The notes under the pieces: model-generated
Told to the model about the DNA's origin: nothing
Databases searched by the model: none
Seen by the model: the letters and a program-made list of their open reading frames with translations, nothing else
Source: DASXHZ01 sp036488085
GTDB lineage: Bacteria > Acidobacteriota > Thermoanaerobaculia > Gp7-AA8
NCBI GenBank assembly: GCA_036488085.1
Contig: DASXHZ010000045.1
Location: 1 to 37,460 of the forward strand
Length of the DNA stretch: 37,460 bases
Reading direction: 5' to 3'
In this document: in pieces, positions 15,293 to 22,881 of the stretch
Numbering within the stretch: the first letter of the stretch is position 1
How the letters are laid out: each line of letters begins with the position of its first letter
Position numbers and translations under genes: made by a program

Positions 15293-15883
15293 ATGCGAAC
15301 CGCAGCCGCCGCGATCCTCTGCGCTCTGATCCTCGCCTGCTCCCACGAGAAGCCGGCCGCGGCCGTCAGCAGAGACCCGGTGAGCGTGCGCGGATGGATT
15401 GCCGACATCGACACCAACGCGCCGAGCGATCGCTACCGGACGGTCGAGACAGAGAGCGCGCGCCGCACCGCCGCGTTTCAGGCGATGAACGTCTGGGTCG
15501 AAGGGGCGGCGTACGTGAGCGGCGGCGTCGCGGAGAACGGCTCGTTCATCTTTCTCGACGTACCGCCAGGCAAGACCGCCATCGGCTTCTCGACTACCGG
15601 CGTGACGCAGGCGACGCTGACGCTTGAAAACGTCCCGCCGAATGCCGACGTGTTCGTGCCGGGACTGGTGATGACGCCGAAAGGGATCACCGTCGCCAAT
15701 CCCAAGGCCATTCGCGTCCGCATCGCCGCACGCGTCGACAAACCTGTCCCTGCCGGACTGACCGCGCGCATCGCCGGTAACGACGTGCCGGTGATGACCG
15801 TCCCGATCAACTCGATGGTCGATCGTCGTGACTATCCGGTTCCCCCGAGCAGCGTCCCTGTTCCGATCGCGAAAGTGCACTAG
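15293..15883 (+). CDS. Lipoprotein of unknown function
   Basis: 196 residues with a lipoprotein signal: a short basic start, a hydrophobic core and LILAC with the lipidated Cys at residue 16. The mature region is beta-rich and contains ENGSFIFLDVPPGKTAIGF, resembling carboxypeptidase-regulatory or transthyretin-like beta-sandwich repeats (the GxFxF...PPG pattern). The C-terminus has a Pro/Val stretch (PVPPSSVPVP). No enzyme motif is seen. It is divergent from the amidase and may share envelope functions with it, though that is inference from position only. Confidence 0.8.
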   Translation: MRTAAAAILCALILACSHEKPAAAVSRDPVSVRGWIADIDTNAPSDRYRTVETESARRTAAFQAMNVWVEGAAYVSGGVAENGSFIFLDVPPGKTAIGFSTTGVTQATLTLENVPPNADVFVPGLVMTPKGITVANPKAIRVRIAARVDKPVPAGLTARIAGNDVPVMTVPINSMVDRRDYPVPPSSVPVPIAKVH

Positions 15884-15931
15884 CAGCGTAGTGGCACCGC
15901 CGTTGAACGGTCTCGGCCATGGAGGTGCGCG

Positions 15932-16441
15932 ATGGCCGATCGGCGCATTCGAAGAAACGAACCGCTGCTGTCCCGTCTGGCGTCGCTCGCCACCGAGTGG
16001 AGCGGCTCGACGACCTCGTTCATGCTCGCCTTCTCCGTCGTCGTGGTGTGGCTGATCACGGGGCCGATCTTCCGCTACTCGGACACGTGGCAGCTCGTCA
16101 TCAACACCGGCACGACGATCATCACGTTCCTGATGGTTTTCCTCATCCAGCGGACGCAGAACAAAGACGCGCTCGCCGTGCAGTTGAAGCTGAGCGAGCT
16201 CGTCGCCGCCGTGGACGGCGCGAGCAATCGGCTCATCTCCGTCGAAGATCTATCTGAGGATGACCTGAAGACGCTCCAGATCCACTTCCAACGGCTCGCC
16301 GAGATGGCGCGCCGCGACGAGGACATCAGCCACTCGCACTCGGTTGAAGAGGCCGAGGCGCGGCACGCGCTCAAACGCGACCGTCGCCGAAAGCCGGCGC
16401 AGAAACTCGCGGAGAAGCTACGCTCCGGCCACTCCGATTAG
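15932..16441 (+). CDS. Low-affinity iron permease family small membrane protein
   Basis: 169 residues with two membrane helices (about 30-47, SFMLAFSVVVVWLITGPIF, and about 55-73) followed by QRTQNKDALAVQLKLSEL, the signature of the PF04120 low-affinity iron permease family. A soluble charged C-terminal tail follows. Despite the family name, iron transport is not well established for bacterial members. GGAGG lies about 8 nt before the ATG. The last 24 bp overlap the convergent threonine dehydratase-like gene, with no room for a terminator between them. Confidence 0.85.
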   Translation: MADRRIRRNEPLLSRLASLATEWSGSTTSFMLAFSVVVVWLITGPIFRYSDTWQLVINTGTTIITFLMVFLIQRTQNKDALAVQLKLSELVAAVDGASNRLISVEDLSEDDLKTLQIHFQRLAEMARRDEDISHSHSVEEAEARHALKRDRRRKPAQKLAEKLRSGHSD

Positions 16442-17395
16442 CTCGGCGAACTTCTTCAGATCGATGTTGCCGCCGCTGATGACGGCGACGATCGGGCCGT
16501 CGCCCGCTCTCCCCGAGAGCGCGGCGGCCACTGCGAGCGCGCCGGCGCCTTCGGAGATCACGCGGGTCTTTTCGGCGATCATCCGCATCGCCCGCTTCAC
16601 CTCGTCGAGCGACACGACCACCGAGCCGTCGACGATTCCCTGCATCCGTTCCCACATGCGCGGGAAGATGCTCTTGCCGCCGGCGCCATCGACGAACGAT
16701 GCCTCCCACTCCCCGAACACCTGAGGCGAGCCCTGCTCGAACGACCGCGCGCCAGGCGCCGCCGTCTCCGGCTCCGCTCCGAGAATCCGGACGTGCGGCG
16801 CGACGGCGCGGATCGAGCTGCCGATCCCCGACACCAGTCCGCCGCCGCCGATCGCGGCGATCACCGTCCGCACAGCCGGCAAGTCCTCGATGATCTCGAA
16901 GCCGAGGCTCGCGTTTCCGGCGATGAAGTTGTGATCGTCGAACGGATGGACGAACGTTCCCTCGACGCCGGGGAACCGCCGCTCTTCCATCGCGCGCCAG
17001 CAGGCATCGAACGGCGCCTTCACGATGTTCGCGCCGAGATTGCGCATCCGCTCGAGCTTTGTCTCCGGCGCCGTTTCGATCGCGACGACGGTGCAACGGA
17101 TGCCGAGCTCGCGCGCCGCGAACGCCACTCCCTGCCCGGCGTTGCCGGCGCTGATGGTCCAGACCCCGTTGGCGCGCTCTTCGTCGTTCAACAGCGCGAC
17201 GGCGTTCGCCGCACCGCGGATCTTGAATGCGTTGATCGGCTGCAGGTTCTCGAGCTTGAGCCAGATCTCCGGCGCGTTCGTGGCGTGGCGAAGCTGGATC
17301 AGCGGCGTGCGCGTGACGAGTGGTGCAATGCGCTCGCGCGCAGCGCGCATCTCTTCGATTGTGACGGGACGGACAGGCGGCGCGACGACGGTCAT
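16418..17395 (-). CDS. PLP-dependent threonine dehydratase / serine racemase-like enzyme
   Basis: 325 residues of the fold-type II PLP family. The cofactor Lys58 lies in INAFKIRGA; SAGNAGQGVAFAA binds the substrate carboxylate; GGGGLVSGIG cradles the PLP phosphate; a C-terminal ISGGNIDL stacks on the pyridine ring. It lacks the ACT-like regulatory domain of long IlvA, so it resembles catabolic threonine dehydratase or serine racemase. Substrate (Thr versus Ser) cannot be fixed from the sequence. The start ATG 17395 is preceded by TACAAT 8 nt upstream, suggesting a leaderless mRNA. It is divergent from the SRPBCC gene. Confidence 0.9.
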   Translation of the reverse strand: MTVVAPPVRPVTIEEMRAARERIAPLVTRTPLIQLRHATNAPEIWLKLENLQPINAFKIRGAANAVALLNDEERANGVWTISAGNAGQGVAFAARELGIRCTVVAIETAPETKLERMRNLGANIVKAPFDACWRAMEERRFPGVEGTFVHPFDDHNFIAGNASLGFEIIEDLPAVRTVIAAIGGGGLVSGIGSSIRAVAPHVRILGAEPETAAPGARSFEQGSPQVFGEWEASFVDGAGGKSIFPRMWERMQGIVDGSVVVSLDEVKRAMRMIAEKTRVISEGAGALAVAAALSGRAGDGPIVAVISGGNIDLKKFAELIGVAGA

Positions 17396-17403
17396 GAATG
17401 TGA

Positions 17404-17409
17404 ATTGTA
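17404..17409 (-). promoter_or_regulatory. Putative -10 (TACAAT) of the dehydratase gene
   Basis: Minus-strand TACAAT with 8 nt to the ATG at 17395 and no Shine-Dalgarno sequence. The local AT-rich stretch stands out in GC-rich surroundings, supporting promoter identity for this divergent spacer. Confidence 0.4.
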
Positions 17410-17449
17410 TTGATTCTCCGGCATGTGTCGTGCTCCCTCCGGCTTTGCC

Positions 17450-18184
17450 ATGGACGCAAAAGAAACGCTCTCTCGCATCACCTCCGCGCAACAGAATGTG
17501 AGCAATCCCGAACGCTGGGTTTCGGTGGTCGCCGGCGCGGCGATCGCTGGCTACGGACTCGCGCGCCGGTCGCTCAGCGGCCTGGCCCTCGCCGGCCTCG
17601 GCGGCGCACTGCTCTGGCGCGGCGGCACCGGCTGCTGCCCCATCTATGAGAGCCTCGGCATCTCGACGCACCACGATGACGACGAAAGCAACGTCAGCGT
17701 CCGCTATGGCCACGGCATCCGCGTGGAGAAGACCGTCACCGTCGGAACCTCAGCCGGCCAGCTCTACGCCTACTGGCACAACTTCGAGAACCTCCCGCGC
17801 TTCATGCGCCACCTCAAGTCGGTGCAAGTCAAAGACAGCAAACGCTCGCACTGGGTCGTGAAGGGCCCCGCCGGCATCGACGCCGAATGGGATGCCGAGA
17901 TCATCAACGAAGTTCCGAACGAGTTGATCGGCTGGCGCTCGGTCGATGGTTCGAACGTCGACAACGCCGGCTCGGTCAGCTTCACGCCGACGGCGCACGG
18001 AACGGAAGTGAAGGTCCTCCTCCGCTACGACCCGCCGGGCGGTGCGATCGGCGCCGCGTTCGCCAAACTGTTCGGCGAGGATCCCGACCGCCAGGTGCAG
18101 GAGGACCTCCGCCGATTCAAGATGCTGATCGAGACCGGCGAGTTGGCGACGACCGAAGGTCAGCCGTCGGGAGCCGCACGATGA
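17450..18184 (+). CDS. Membrane-anchored SRPBCC (START-like) protein
   Basis: 244 residues from ATG 17450 (MDAKETLSR); an earlier ATG at 17423 would add nine residues. The N-terminal part (about 22-65) is a small hydrophobic DUF2892/YgaP-like segment with Ala/Gly helices (SVVAGAAIAGYGLARRSLSG) and a GTGCCP motif. The rest is a polyketide-cyclase/START-like SRPBCC domain (EKTVTVGTSAGQLYAYWHNF, FMRHLKSVQV, WRSVDGSNVDNAGSVSF) that makes a hydrophobic ligand cavity. It overlaps the dehydrogenase by ATGA. This pairing recurs in other genomes, but its substrate is unknown to me. Confidence 0.85.
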   Translation: MDAKETLSRITSAQQNVSNPERWVSVVAGAAIAGYGLARRSLSGLALAGLGGALLWRGGTGCCPIYESLGISTHHDDDESNVSVRYGHGIRVEKTVTVGTSAGQLYAYWHNFENLPRFMRHLKSVQVKDSKRSHWVVKGPAGIDAEWDAEIINEVPNELIGWRSVDGSNVDNAGSVSFTPTAHGTEVKVLLRYDPPGGAIGAAFAKLFGEDPDRQVQEDLRRFKMLIETGELATTEGQPSGAAR

Positions 18185-19353
18185 AGGCAGTTTGCTTCTG
18201 GCGCAAAACCGAAGTCCGCGTCGTCGACGTACCCGACCCGAAAATTCTGAATCCGCACGACGCGATCGTGCGCGTGACGCTCACCGCGATCTGCGGCTCC
18301 GACCTCCACCTCTACGACGGCTACGTCCCGACGATGATGAAGGGCGACATTCTCGGGCACGAGTTCATGGGCGAAGTGGTCGAAGTCGGTTCCGAGGTGC
18401 GGACGCTGAAAGTCGGCGACCGCGTCATCGTGCCGTTCCCGATTTCATGCGGCCGCTGCTTCTATTGCCAGCAGCAGCTCTGGTCGCTGTGCGACAACAC
18501 GAACCCGAACGCCTGGATGGTCGAGGCGATGTACGGCTTCAGCGGCGCGGGTCTGTTCGGCTACTCGCACCTTTACGGCGGCTACGCGGGCGGTCAGGCG
18601 GAGTACGTTCGCGTACCGTTCGCCGACGTCAGTCCGCTGAAGATCCCTGACGGCCTCACCGACGAACAGGTGCTGTTCCTGACCGACATCTTCCCGACCG
18701 GCTATATGGCGGCGGAGTTCTGCGAGATCAAGCCGGGCGACGTCGTCGCGGTGTGGGGCTGCGGCCCGGTCGGCCAGTTCGCGATCAAGTCCGCGCGCCT
18801 CCTCGGCGCGGAGCGGGTCATCGCCATCGATCGTTTTCCCGAACGGCTGCGCCTCGCGCGCGAACAGAGCCAGGCCGAAACGATCGACTACTCCGAGGTC
18901 GACGACGTCTTCACCGCGCTCAAGGAGATGACCGGCGGCCGCGGACCCGACGCGTGCATCGACGCCGTCGGCATGGAGGCGCACGGCCACACGATCGATG
19001 CCCTCTACGACCGCGTGAAGCAGACGATGCGCCTCGAGATGGACCGCTCGCACGTTCTTCGGCAGGCGCTCCACTGCTGCCGCAAAGGCGGCATCGTCTC
19101 GATTCCGGGTGTCTATGCCGGCTTCATCGACAAGATTCCGTTCGGCGCCGCGTTCGGAAAAGGGCTGAAGCTCCGGATGGGTCAGTGCCACGTGCAGCGC
19201 TACACGCGTTTACTGCTCGATCGCATTGAGCGCGGCGAGATCGATCCGTCCTTCGTCATCACCCACCGCGTCACGCTCGACGACGCCCCGGAGATGTACC
19301 GCGTCTTCCGCGACAAAGAGGACGAGTGCATCAAGGTCGTGATGCAGCCGTAG
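18181..19353 (+). CDS. Zinc-dependent alcohol dehydrogenase
   Basis: 390 residues of the medium-chain dehydrogenase family. Catalytic zinc ligands occur in ICGSDLHLY and GHEFMGEV. The structural zinc site is the Cys cluster CGRCFYCQQQLWSLC. The NAD-binding loop is VWGCGPVGQFA. Overall it resembles glutathione-independent formaldehyde-dehydrogenase-like members, which carry an insertion before the cofactor domain (DRVKQTMRLEMDRSHVLRQ-type region in the C-terminal half). The substrate is not determined. It is co-transcribed with the SRPBCC gene through a 4-nt overlap. Its TAG stop codon is the first three bases of the 52-bp repeat array. Confidence 0.9.
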   Translation: MKAVCFWRKTEVRVVDVPDPKILNPHDAIVRVTLTAICGSDLHLYDGYVPTMMKGDILGHEFMGEVVEVGSEVRTLKVGDRVIVPFPISCGRCFYCQQQLWSLCDNTNPNAWMVEAMYGFSGAGLFGYSHLYGGYAGGQAEYVRVPFADVSPLKIPDGLTDEQVLFLTDIFPTGYMAAEFCEIKPGDVVAVWGCGPVGQFAIKSARLLGAERVIAIDRFPERLRLAREQSQAETIDYSEVDDVFTALKEMTGGRGPDACIDAVGMEAHGHTIDALYDRVKQTMRLEMDRSHVLRQALHCCRKGGIVSIPGVYAGFIDKIPFGAAFGKGLKLRMGQCHVQRYTRLLLDRIERGEIDPSFVITHRVTLDDAPEMYRVFRDKEDECIKVVMQP

Positions 19354-19673
19354 CTTGTGTGCGGGGCCGGCTCTCAGCCGGCCCGTGGTGCGTTACCGGC
19401 CGTAGCTTGTGTGCAGGGCCGGCTCTCAGCCGGCCCGTGGTGCATTACCGGCCGGTGCTTGTGTGCGGGGCCGGCTCTCAGCCGGCCCGTGGTGCGTCAC
19501 CGGCCGTAGCTTGTGTGCGGGGCCGGCTCTCAGCCGGCCCGTGGTGCGTTACCGGCCGCTGCTTGTGTGCGGCGCCGGCTCTCAGCCGGCCCGTGGTGCG
19601 TTACCGGCCGCTGCTTGTGTGTGGGGCCGGCTCTCAGCCGGCCCGTGGTGCGTTACCGGCCGTAGCTTGTTGC
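19351..19673. repeat. Six tandem 52-bp repeats, each with a GCCGGCT hairpin
   Basis: Units start at 19351, 19403, 19455, 19507, 19559 and 19611, followed by a partial seventh at 19663. Each contains TAGCTTGTGTGCGGGGCCGG-like sequence, the perfect hairpin GCCGGCT-CTC-AGCCGGC and a conserved GTGGTGCGTTACCGGCCG tail. Units differ from one another at a few positions. The first three bases are the stop codon of the upstream dehydrogenase. The convergent DUF1223 gene ends inside the last units, whose GGTAA (read minus) gives its stop. There are no variable spacers, so this is not CRISPR. Single relatives lie at 22496 and 26409. Confidence 0.95.
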
Positions 19674-20294
19674 GCTCACGATGTGAAGGGTCGCCGGGTC
19701 CTGCAGGATCGCGACCAGCTTTTCTCCCGCGAACGACGGCACGCGGTACGTGTGCGGTCCGGCGGCGACGTTCGGGATGCGGACGAGCTTGCGCGCGATG
19801 TTTGCGTTCGCGAGCGTGAGGCCCGCGTTCTCGCCGCGCTCGATCTTGGTTGTCTGTTCGTCGCTGAGCGCCAGGACGACGAGTTGCAGGCCGGCGCGCG
19901 GCGCATTCGTCACGATGATGGCCGAGCCGTTCTCGCTCGTCAGCCGCATCGCGGGTGCATTTTGCTCCTCGCGTTGGGCGGCGACGATCGCCGTACGGAC
20001 CGCGACCGCGTTCGAGCCCACCATCTGCCGCGCTCCGTCGACGACGATCTGCGGCGTGTAGGCGCTCGGGAGCTTGAGCGTGCGGACGTACTCCATCTGC
20101 CGCTGCGTCCACGCCTTCGCCGAGAACGGATCGCGCCAGCCGAGGTTGTCCCAGTAGTCGACGTGATACGCGATCGCGATCACGTTCGGATCGCGGCGTA
20201 GCTCCTTGAGCAGCGCGTCAGCCGGCGGGCAACTCGAGCAGCCCTGCGACGTGAAGAGCTCGATGACGACCGCGAACAACAATGCCGATGTCAT
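19653..20294 (-). CDS. DUF1223 thioredoxin-fold protein
   Basis: 213 residues. The N-terminus VVIELFTSQGCSSCPPADAL is the DUF1223 signature, with a CxxC motif resembling thioredoxin active sites. It continues with VDYWDNLGWRDPFS and YTPQIVVDGARQMVGSN, typical of the family, then a beta-rich C-terminal domain. A short hydrophobic start may act as a signal. The ATG follows the transporter stop directly (TAAATG). The final residues SYGR and the stop codon are encoded by the 52-bp repeat, so the array has probably replaced or trimmed the original 3' end. The biochemical role of DUF1223 is not settled; a periplasmic thiol-redox role is plausible. Confidence 0.88.
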   Translation of the reverse strand: MTSALLFAVVIELFTSQGCSSCPPADALLKELRRDPNVIAIAYHVDYWDNLGWRDPFSAKAWTQRQMEYVRTLKLPSAYTPQIVVDGARQMVGSNAVAVRTAIVAAQREEQNAPAMRLTSENGSAIIVTNAPRAGLQLVVLALSDEQTTKIERGENAGLTLANANIARKLVRIPNVAAGPHTYRVPSFAGEKLVAILQDPATLHIVSATSYGR

Positions 20295-21239
20295 TTATGC
20301 GGCATTCTTGCGCCGCGGCGCCGGCATCTCAACCGTCGCCCGCAAACTGGGACGCATTCGTGACATCTGCACGACCGCCGTCCCGCCGAGGATGATCGCC
20401 ATCGCCACGATCGAGATCCACGTCAGCGGCTCGCGGAGAATCAGCCACCCCAGGACCACCGCCACGACTGGATTGACGTACGCGTAGAGCGACATCTTCG
20501 TCGTCGGCAGGTGCTTCACCGCGAAGACGTATGCGGTGTACGCGACAACCGAGCCGACCAGCGCGAGGTAGACGAGCGCGGTGAGCGTGCGCGCGTTGAG
20601 CGAGAAGCGCGACGTCTCGCCGATCGCCACGCCGCCAATGCCGCACACGATGCCGCCGAACAGCATCTGCAGCGCTGTCGACGTCACGAACGGCACGTTG
20701 CGGATCGTGTACTTCGCGCGATGCGTCCCGTACTGCCATCCGATCGAGCCGACCTGCACGAGGACGGCGCCGATGATGAACTTCTTGTCGAAGTGGCCCC
20801 CCGCGCCGCCCGGTGTGACGAGGAGACCGACCCCCGCGAATCCGGCGAGCATGCCGATCATCGTTCCGGTGCCGATCCGCTCGCCGGTGCCGCTGAACGC
20901 CGCAATGAGCGTCGCCCAGAACGGTGCCGTCGCGACGAACAGCGCCGCCATCCCGCTCGGCACCCACTGCTCCGCGACGATCACGGACAGATTTCCGACG
21001 GCCACCATCAGCACGCCGATGTACAGAAGATTGACGAGGGTCTTCTTGTCGCGCGGCAGCGGTTCGCGGCGGATGCGCGATGCGACGAACAGGATCAGCC
21101 CCGCGGCGATGTAGCGCGTGGCCGCCATCAGGAACGGCGGCACCGTCTCCACCGCGATACGGATGGCGAGATACGTCGTCCCCCACACCACGCAGACGAT
21201 GACGAACGCGATGTAGGCGAGAGTCTTCTCGTGCTTCAT
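20295..21239 (-). CDS. DMT-superfamily EamA transporter
   Basis: 314 residues with about ten hydrophobic helices in two EamA repeats. The first repeat starts TLAYIAFVIVCVVWGTTYLA and the second is around FIIGAVLVQVGSIGW. YVNPVVAVVLGWLILREP is the usual signature near the end. Members export amino acids, metabolites or drugs through the inner membrane. The start at 21239 gives an ATGA overlap with the lrp-like gene; the longer in-frame start at 21281 was rejected. An Lrp/AsnC regulator cotranscribed with an EamA exporter suggests amino-acid export controlled by its substrate (inference). Confidence 0.92.
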   Translation of the reverse strand: MKHEKTLAYIAFVIVCVVWGTTYLAIRIAVETVPPFLMAATRYIAAGLILFVASRIRREPLPRDKKTLVNLLYIGVLMVAVGNLSVIVAEQWVPSGMAALFVATAPFWATLIAAFSGTGERIGTGTMIGMLAGFAGVGLLVTPGGAGGHFDKKFIIGAVLVQVGSIGWQYGTHRAKYTIRNVPFVTSTALQMLFGGIVCGIGGVAIGETSRFSLNARTLTALVYLALVGSVVAYTAYVFAVKHLPTTKMSLYAYVNPVVAVVLGWLILREPLTWISIVAMAIILGGTAVVQMSRMRPSLRATVEMPAPRRKNAA

Positions 21240-21712
21240 CGCTGCTCCCGGCCGAGGACGATGCCGCCGACCTTCTCGCAATGCGTCTCCATCACGATCG
21301 TGGTGCGCGTGGAGAGCGAGAGCGGCGCGGACGACAGCTCGTTGAGGATCCCGTTCAGTGACGGGATCGAGTCGGTGCGTACTTTGATGAGATAGCAGTC
21401 GTCGCCGGCGACGGTGTGGACTTCGAGCACGTCCTCGCGCTCCATCAGCCCGCGGAAGTGTTTCGTCGCTTTCGCGTCGAGCTTCGGCCCGCGTGCGGCG
21501 ACGAATGCGGTGACGACGCGGCCGACGGACTGCGGGTCGATGACGACGGTGGTCCCGCGGACGATGCCGGCCCGCTCGAGCTTCTCGATCCGCTCCGCGA
21601 CGGCCGGACGGGAGAGGCCGACCTGATCGGCCAGTTGAGACGCGGGGGCGCGGCCGTCGCGGAGCAGGAGATCGAGAATCTTCTGATCGAGATCATCGAG
21701 CGCGACGGCCAT
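21236..21712 (-). CDS. Lrp/AsnC-family transcription regulator
   Basis: 158 residues. The N-terminal winged helix-turn-helix (LDDLDQKILDLLLRDGRAPA, then GLSRPAVAERIEKLERAGIV) is followed by a RAM/ACT ligand domain (VTAFVAARG, VLEVHTVAGDDCYLIKVRT). Lrp proteins bind amino acids and 15-bp palindromes. It leads the exporter operon by ATGA overlap, so it probably controls itself and the exporter. Its promoter is readable: TTGTCG, 17 bp, TACATT, then only 5 nt to the ATG. A 15-bp palindrome covers the -35 box (21732-21746). Confidence 0.93.
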   Translation of the reverse strand: MAVALDDLDQKILDLLLRDGRAPASQLADQVGLSRPAVAERIEKLERAGIVRGTTVVIDPQSVGRVVTAFVAARGPKLDAKATKHFRGLMEREDVLEVHTVAGDDCYLIKVRTDSIPSLNGILNELSSAPLSLSTRTTIVMETHCEKVGGIVLGREQR

Positions 21713-21717
21713 GACGC

Positions 21718-21746
21718 AATGTAGCGCCGTTTTGTCGGCTCGACAA
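21718..21746 (-). promoter_or_regulatory. Promoter and operator-like palindrome of the lrp-like gene
   Basis: Reading minus: -35 TTGTCG (21746-21741), 17-bp spacer, -10 TACATT (21723-21718), ATG 5 nt later. The -35 box is one half of the perfect palindrome TTGTCG-GCT-CGACAA (21732-21746), 15 bp long as is usual for Lrp sites. A repressor bound here would block RNA polymerase, consistent with autoregulation. Confidence 0.55.
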
Positions 21747-21754
21747 CCCCTCTA

Positions 21755-21769
21755 CCTACGATTCGTAGG
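21755..21769. promoter_or_regulatory. Second 15-bp palindrome
   Basis: CCTACGA-T-TCGTAGG is a perfect 7-1-7 inverted repeat 23 bp (centre to centre) from the palindrome at 21732-21746, about two helical turns. It could be a second Lrp dimer site. Alternatively it is a weak terminator hairpin for the minus-strand gene ending at 21778, but no T-run follows. Confidence 0.4.
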
Positions 21770-21777
21770 GAAATTTG

Positions 21778-22119
21778 TTACATCACCGACGCAAGCACCC
21801 ACGGACGGACCACGATACCGGTCGTCGCCGCTTTGGACGCCCGTTTGATCTGCCGAGGGTATTGGAACGCGTCGCGGCGCTTCGCGCTCCGCACGAGGTC
21901 GCGGCGCAGGTAGTCGATCTTGACGTTCGACTGCGGGTCGTCGGCCAGACGGCGCAGTGAGGAGCGGCTGAGCGTGACGTGCCGCAGCTTGAAGCCGGCA
22001 GCACGAACGGCGTAGCGGAGAGTCTCGCGATCGTCGGAACAAACGCGCATGACGCTGCCCTCGGGCAGCACGCTGAGAATCTCCTCAGCCACCTTTAGAT
22101 CTTGCGCGTCCTTCGTCAT
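21778..22119 (-). CDS. Small hypothetical protein
   Basis: 113 residues, mixed charge, no signal peptide or membrane helix. The start at 22119 (MTKDAQDLKVAEEIL) is chosen because GGAGG lies 5 nt upstream, one of the best ribosome-binding sites in the window; an upstream ATG at 22131 lacks one. The sequence shows an alpha/beta pattern (GSVMRVCSDDRETLRYAVRA, FKLRHVTLSRSSLRRLA) and a basic second half with RRDLVRSAKRRD. I do not recognise the family. It might bind nucleic acid given its basic C-terminus, but no motif confirms this. Confidence 0.7.
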   Translation of the reverse strand: MTKDAQDLKVAEEILSVLPEGSVMRVCSDDRETLRYAVRAAGFKLRHVTLSRSSLRRLADDPQSNVKIDYLRRDLVRSAKRRDAFQYPRQIKRASKAATTGIVVRPWVLASVM

Positions 22120-22204
22120 CACGTCCTCCATATCCAGGTCTTACGTTCTGGTCTAATAGACGCTGCGAGCGCGCGAAAGTTTCTAGCCCGTCGATCAACT
22201 CCTT

Positions 22205-22489
22205 GTGAACGTCCGGTTCGTGCCACTCGACAAATCCGCGGATGCGAAAGCGGATGAAACGCTCCTCGATGCCGCCCGCCGCGCCAACGCCCCGCTCGGC
22301 AACTCCTGCGGCGGCATCGGCATCTGCGCCCGCTGCCGCGTCCGCATCGTCGAAGGCGCCGAAAACCTCAGCGCCCCGACTTCCGTAGAAGAACGCGTAT
22401 CGAAGCAGCGCGGCCTAGCCCCCGACGAACGCCTCGCCTGCCAGGCCGTAGTCCGCGGCGACTGCGCCATCACCACGACGTACTGGTAA
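22205..22489 (+). CDS. 2Fe-2S ferredoxin
   Basis: 94 residues with the plant/vertebrate-type 2Fe-2S cluster motif. Cys35, Cys41 and Cys44 (NSCGGIGICARC) and Cys79 (RLACQA) are the four ligands with standard spacing. The start is GTG at 22205 (VNVRFVPLDK). It is an electron-transfer protein in the cytoplasm; the partner reductase or oxygenase is not adjacent. A CTTCTGTGT-GCCGGC element follows directly after the stop. No clear promoter was recognised. Confidence 0.92.
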   Translation: MNVRFVPLDKSADAKADETLLDAARRANAPLGNSCGGIGICARCRVRIVEGAENLSAPTSVEERVSKQRGLAPDERLACQAVVRGDCAITTTYW

Positions 22490-22495
22490 GAATCT

Positions 22496-22529
22496 GCTTC
22501 TGTGTGCAGCCGGCCATCCTGCCGGCGCT
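22496..22529 (+). repeat. Single CTTCTGTGT-GCCGGC hairpin element
   Basis: GCTTCTGTGT preamble followed by GCCGGC-CATCCT-GCCGGC. It shares the preamble and hairpin with the copy at 26409 and is related to the 52-bp array at 19351. It lies 7 bp after the ferredoxin stop. Confidence 0.8.
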
Positions 22530-22639
22530 CCCGTGCCCGGCGGCGGCCTCAGTGGGGCGGCGGCGGCCTCGCCGCCGGTCGCTGCCGCACCCGAAATTGC
22601 CGCTGCCGCGCGCGATCCCACGAGCGCCGCACGCCGTAC

Positions 22640-22860
22640 TACAGCTGCCGCGCGCGTGCCGGCGCGTGCCGCGCGCCTGCCGGCGCGTGCCGCGCCGCTT
22701 CCGGCACGTGTGGCAAGCCGCGCGGCACGTGTGGCAAGCCGCGCGGCACGTGTGGAAAGGCGTGCGGCACGTGTGGGAAGGCGTGCGGCACGTGCGGGAA
22801 GCCGCGCGGCACGTGCGGAAAGGCGCGCGGCACGTGTGGGAAGCCGCGCGGCACGTGCAA
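22640..22860. repeat. 21-bp tandem repeat with CACGTG core
   Basis: Seven full units start at 22703 and every 21 bp to 22829, with a partial eighth at 22850. The unit is GGCACGTGTGGCAAGCCGCGC with variants, each beginning with the palindrome GGCACGTG or a close form. Degenerate GC-rich 21-bp units (GCCGGCGCGTGCCGCGC type) precede it from about 22640. The period is a multiple of three, so all frames stay open, but no frame has a credible start or family match. I treat the 22490-22881 spacer as non-coding repeat DNA between the ferredoxin and the 3' end of queA. Confidence 0.9.
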
Positions 22861-22881
22861 TTCCGCAGGCGACACGCGAAA

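Noticed and set aside
16418..16441. Frameshift or mis-assembly at the convergent overlap of the permease-family and dehydratase genes
   Set aside because: Both proteins keep family-like lengths and good C-termini; a 24-bp convergent overlap is consistent with the compact packing elsewhere.
19351..19662. CRISPR array
   Set aside because: The 52-bp units are contiguous with no variable spacers and no cas genes are present.
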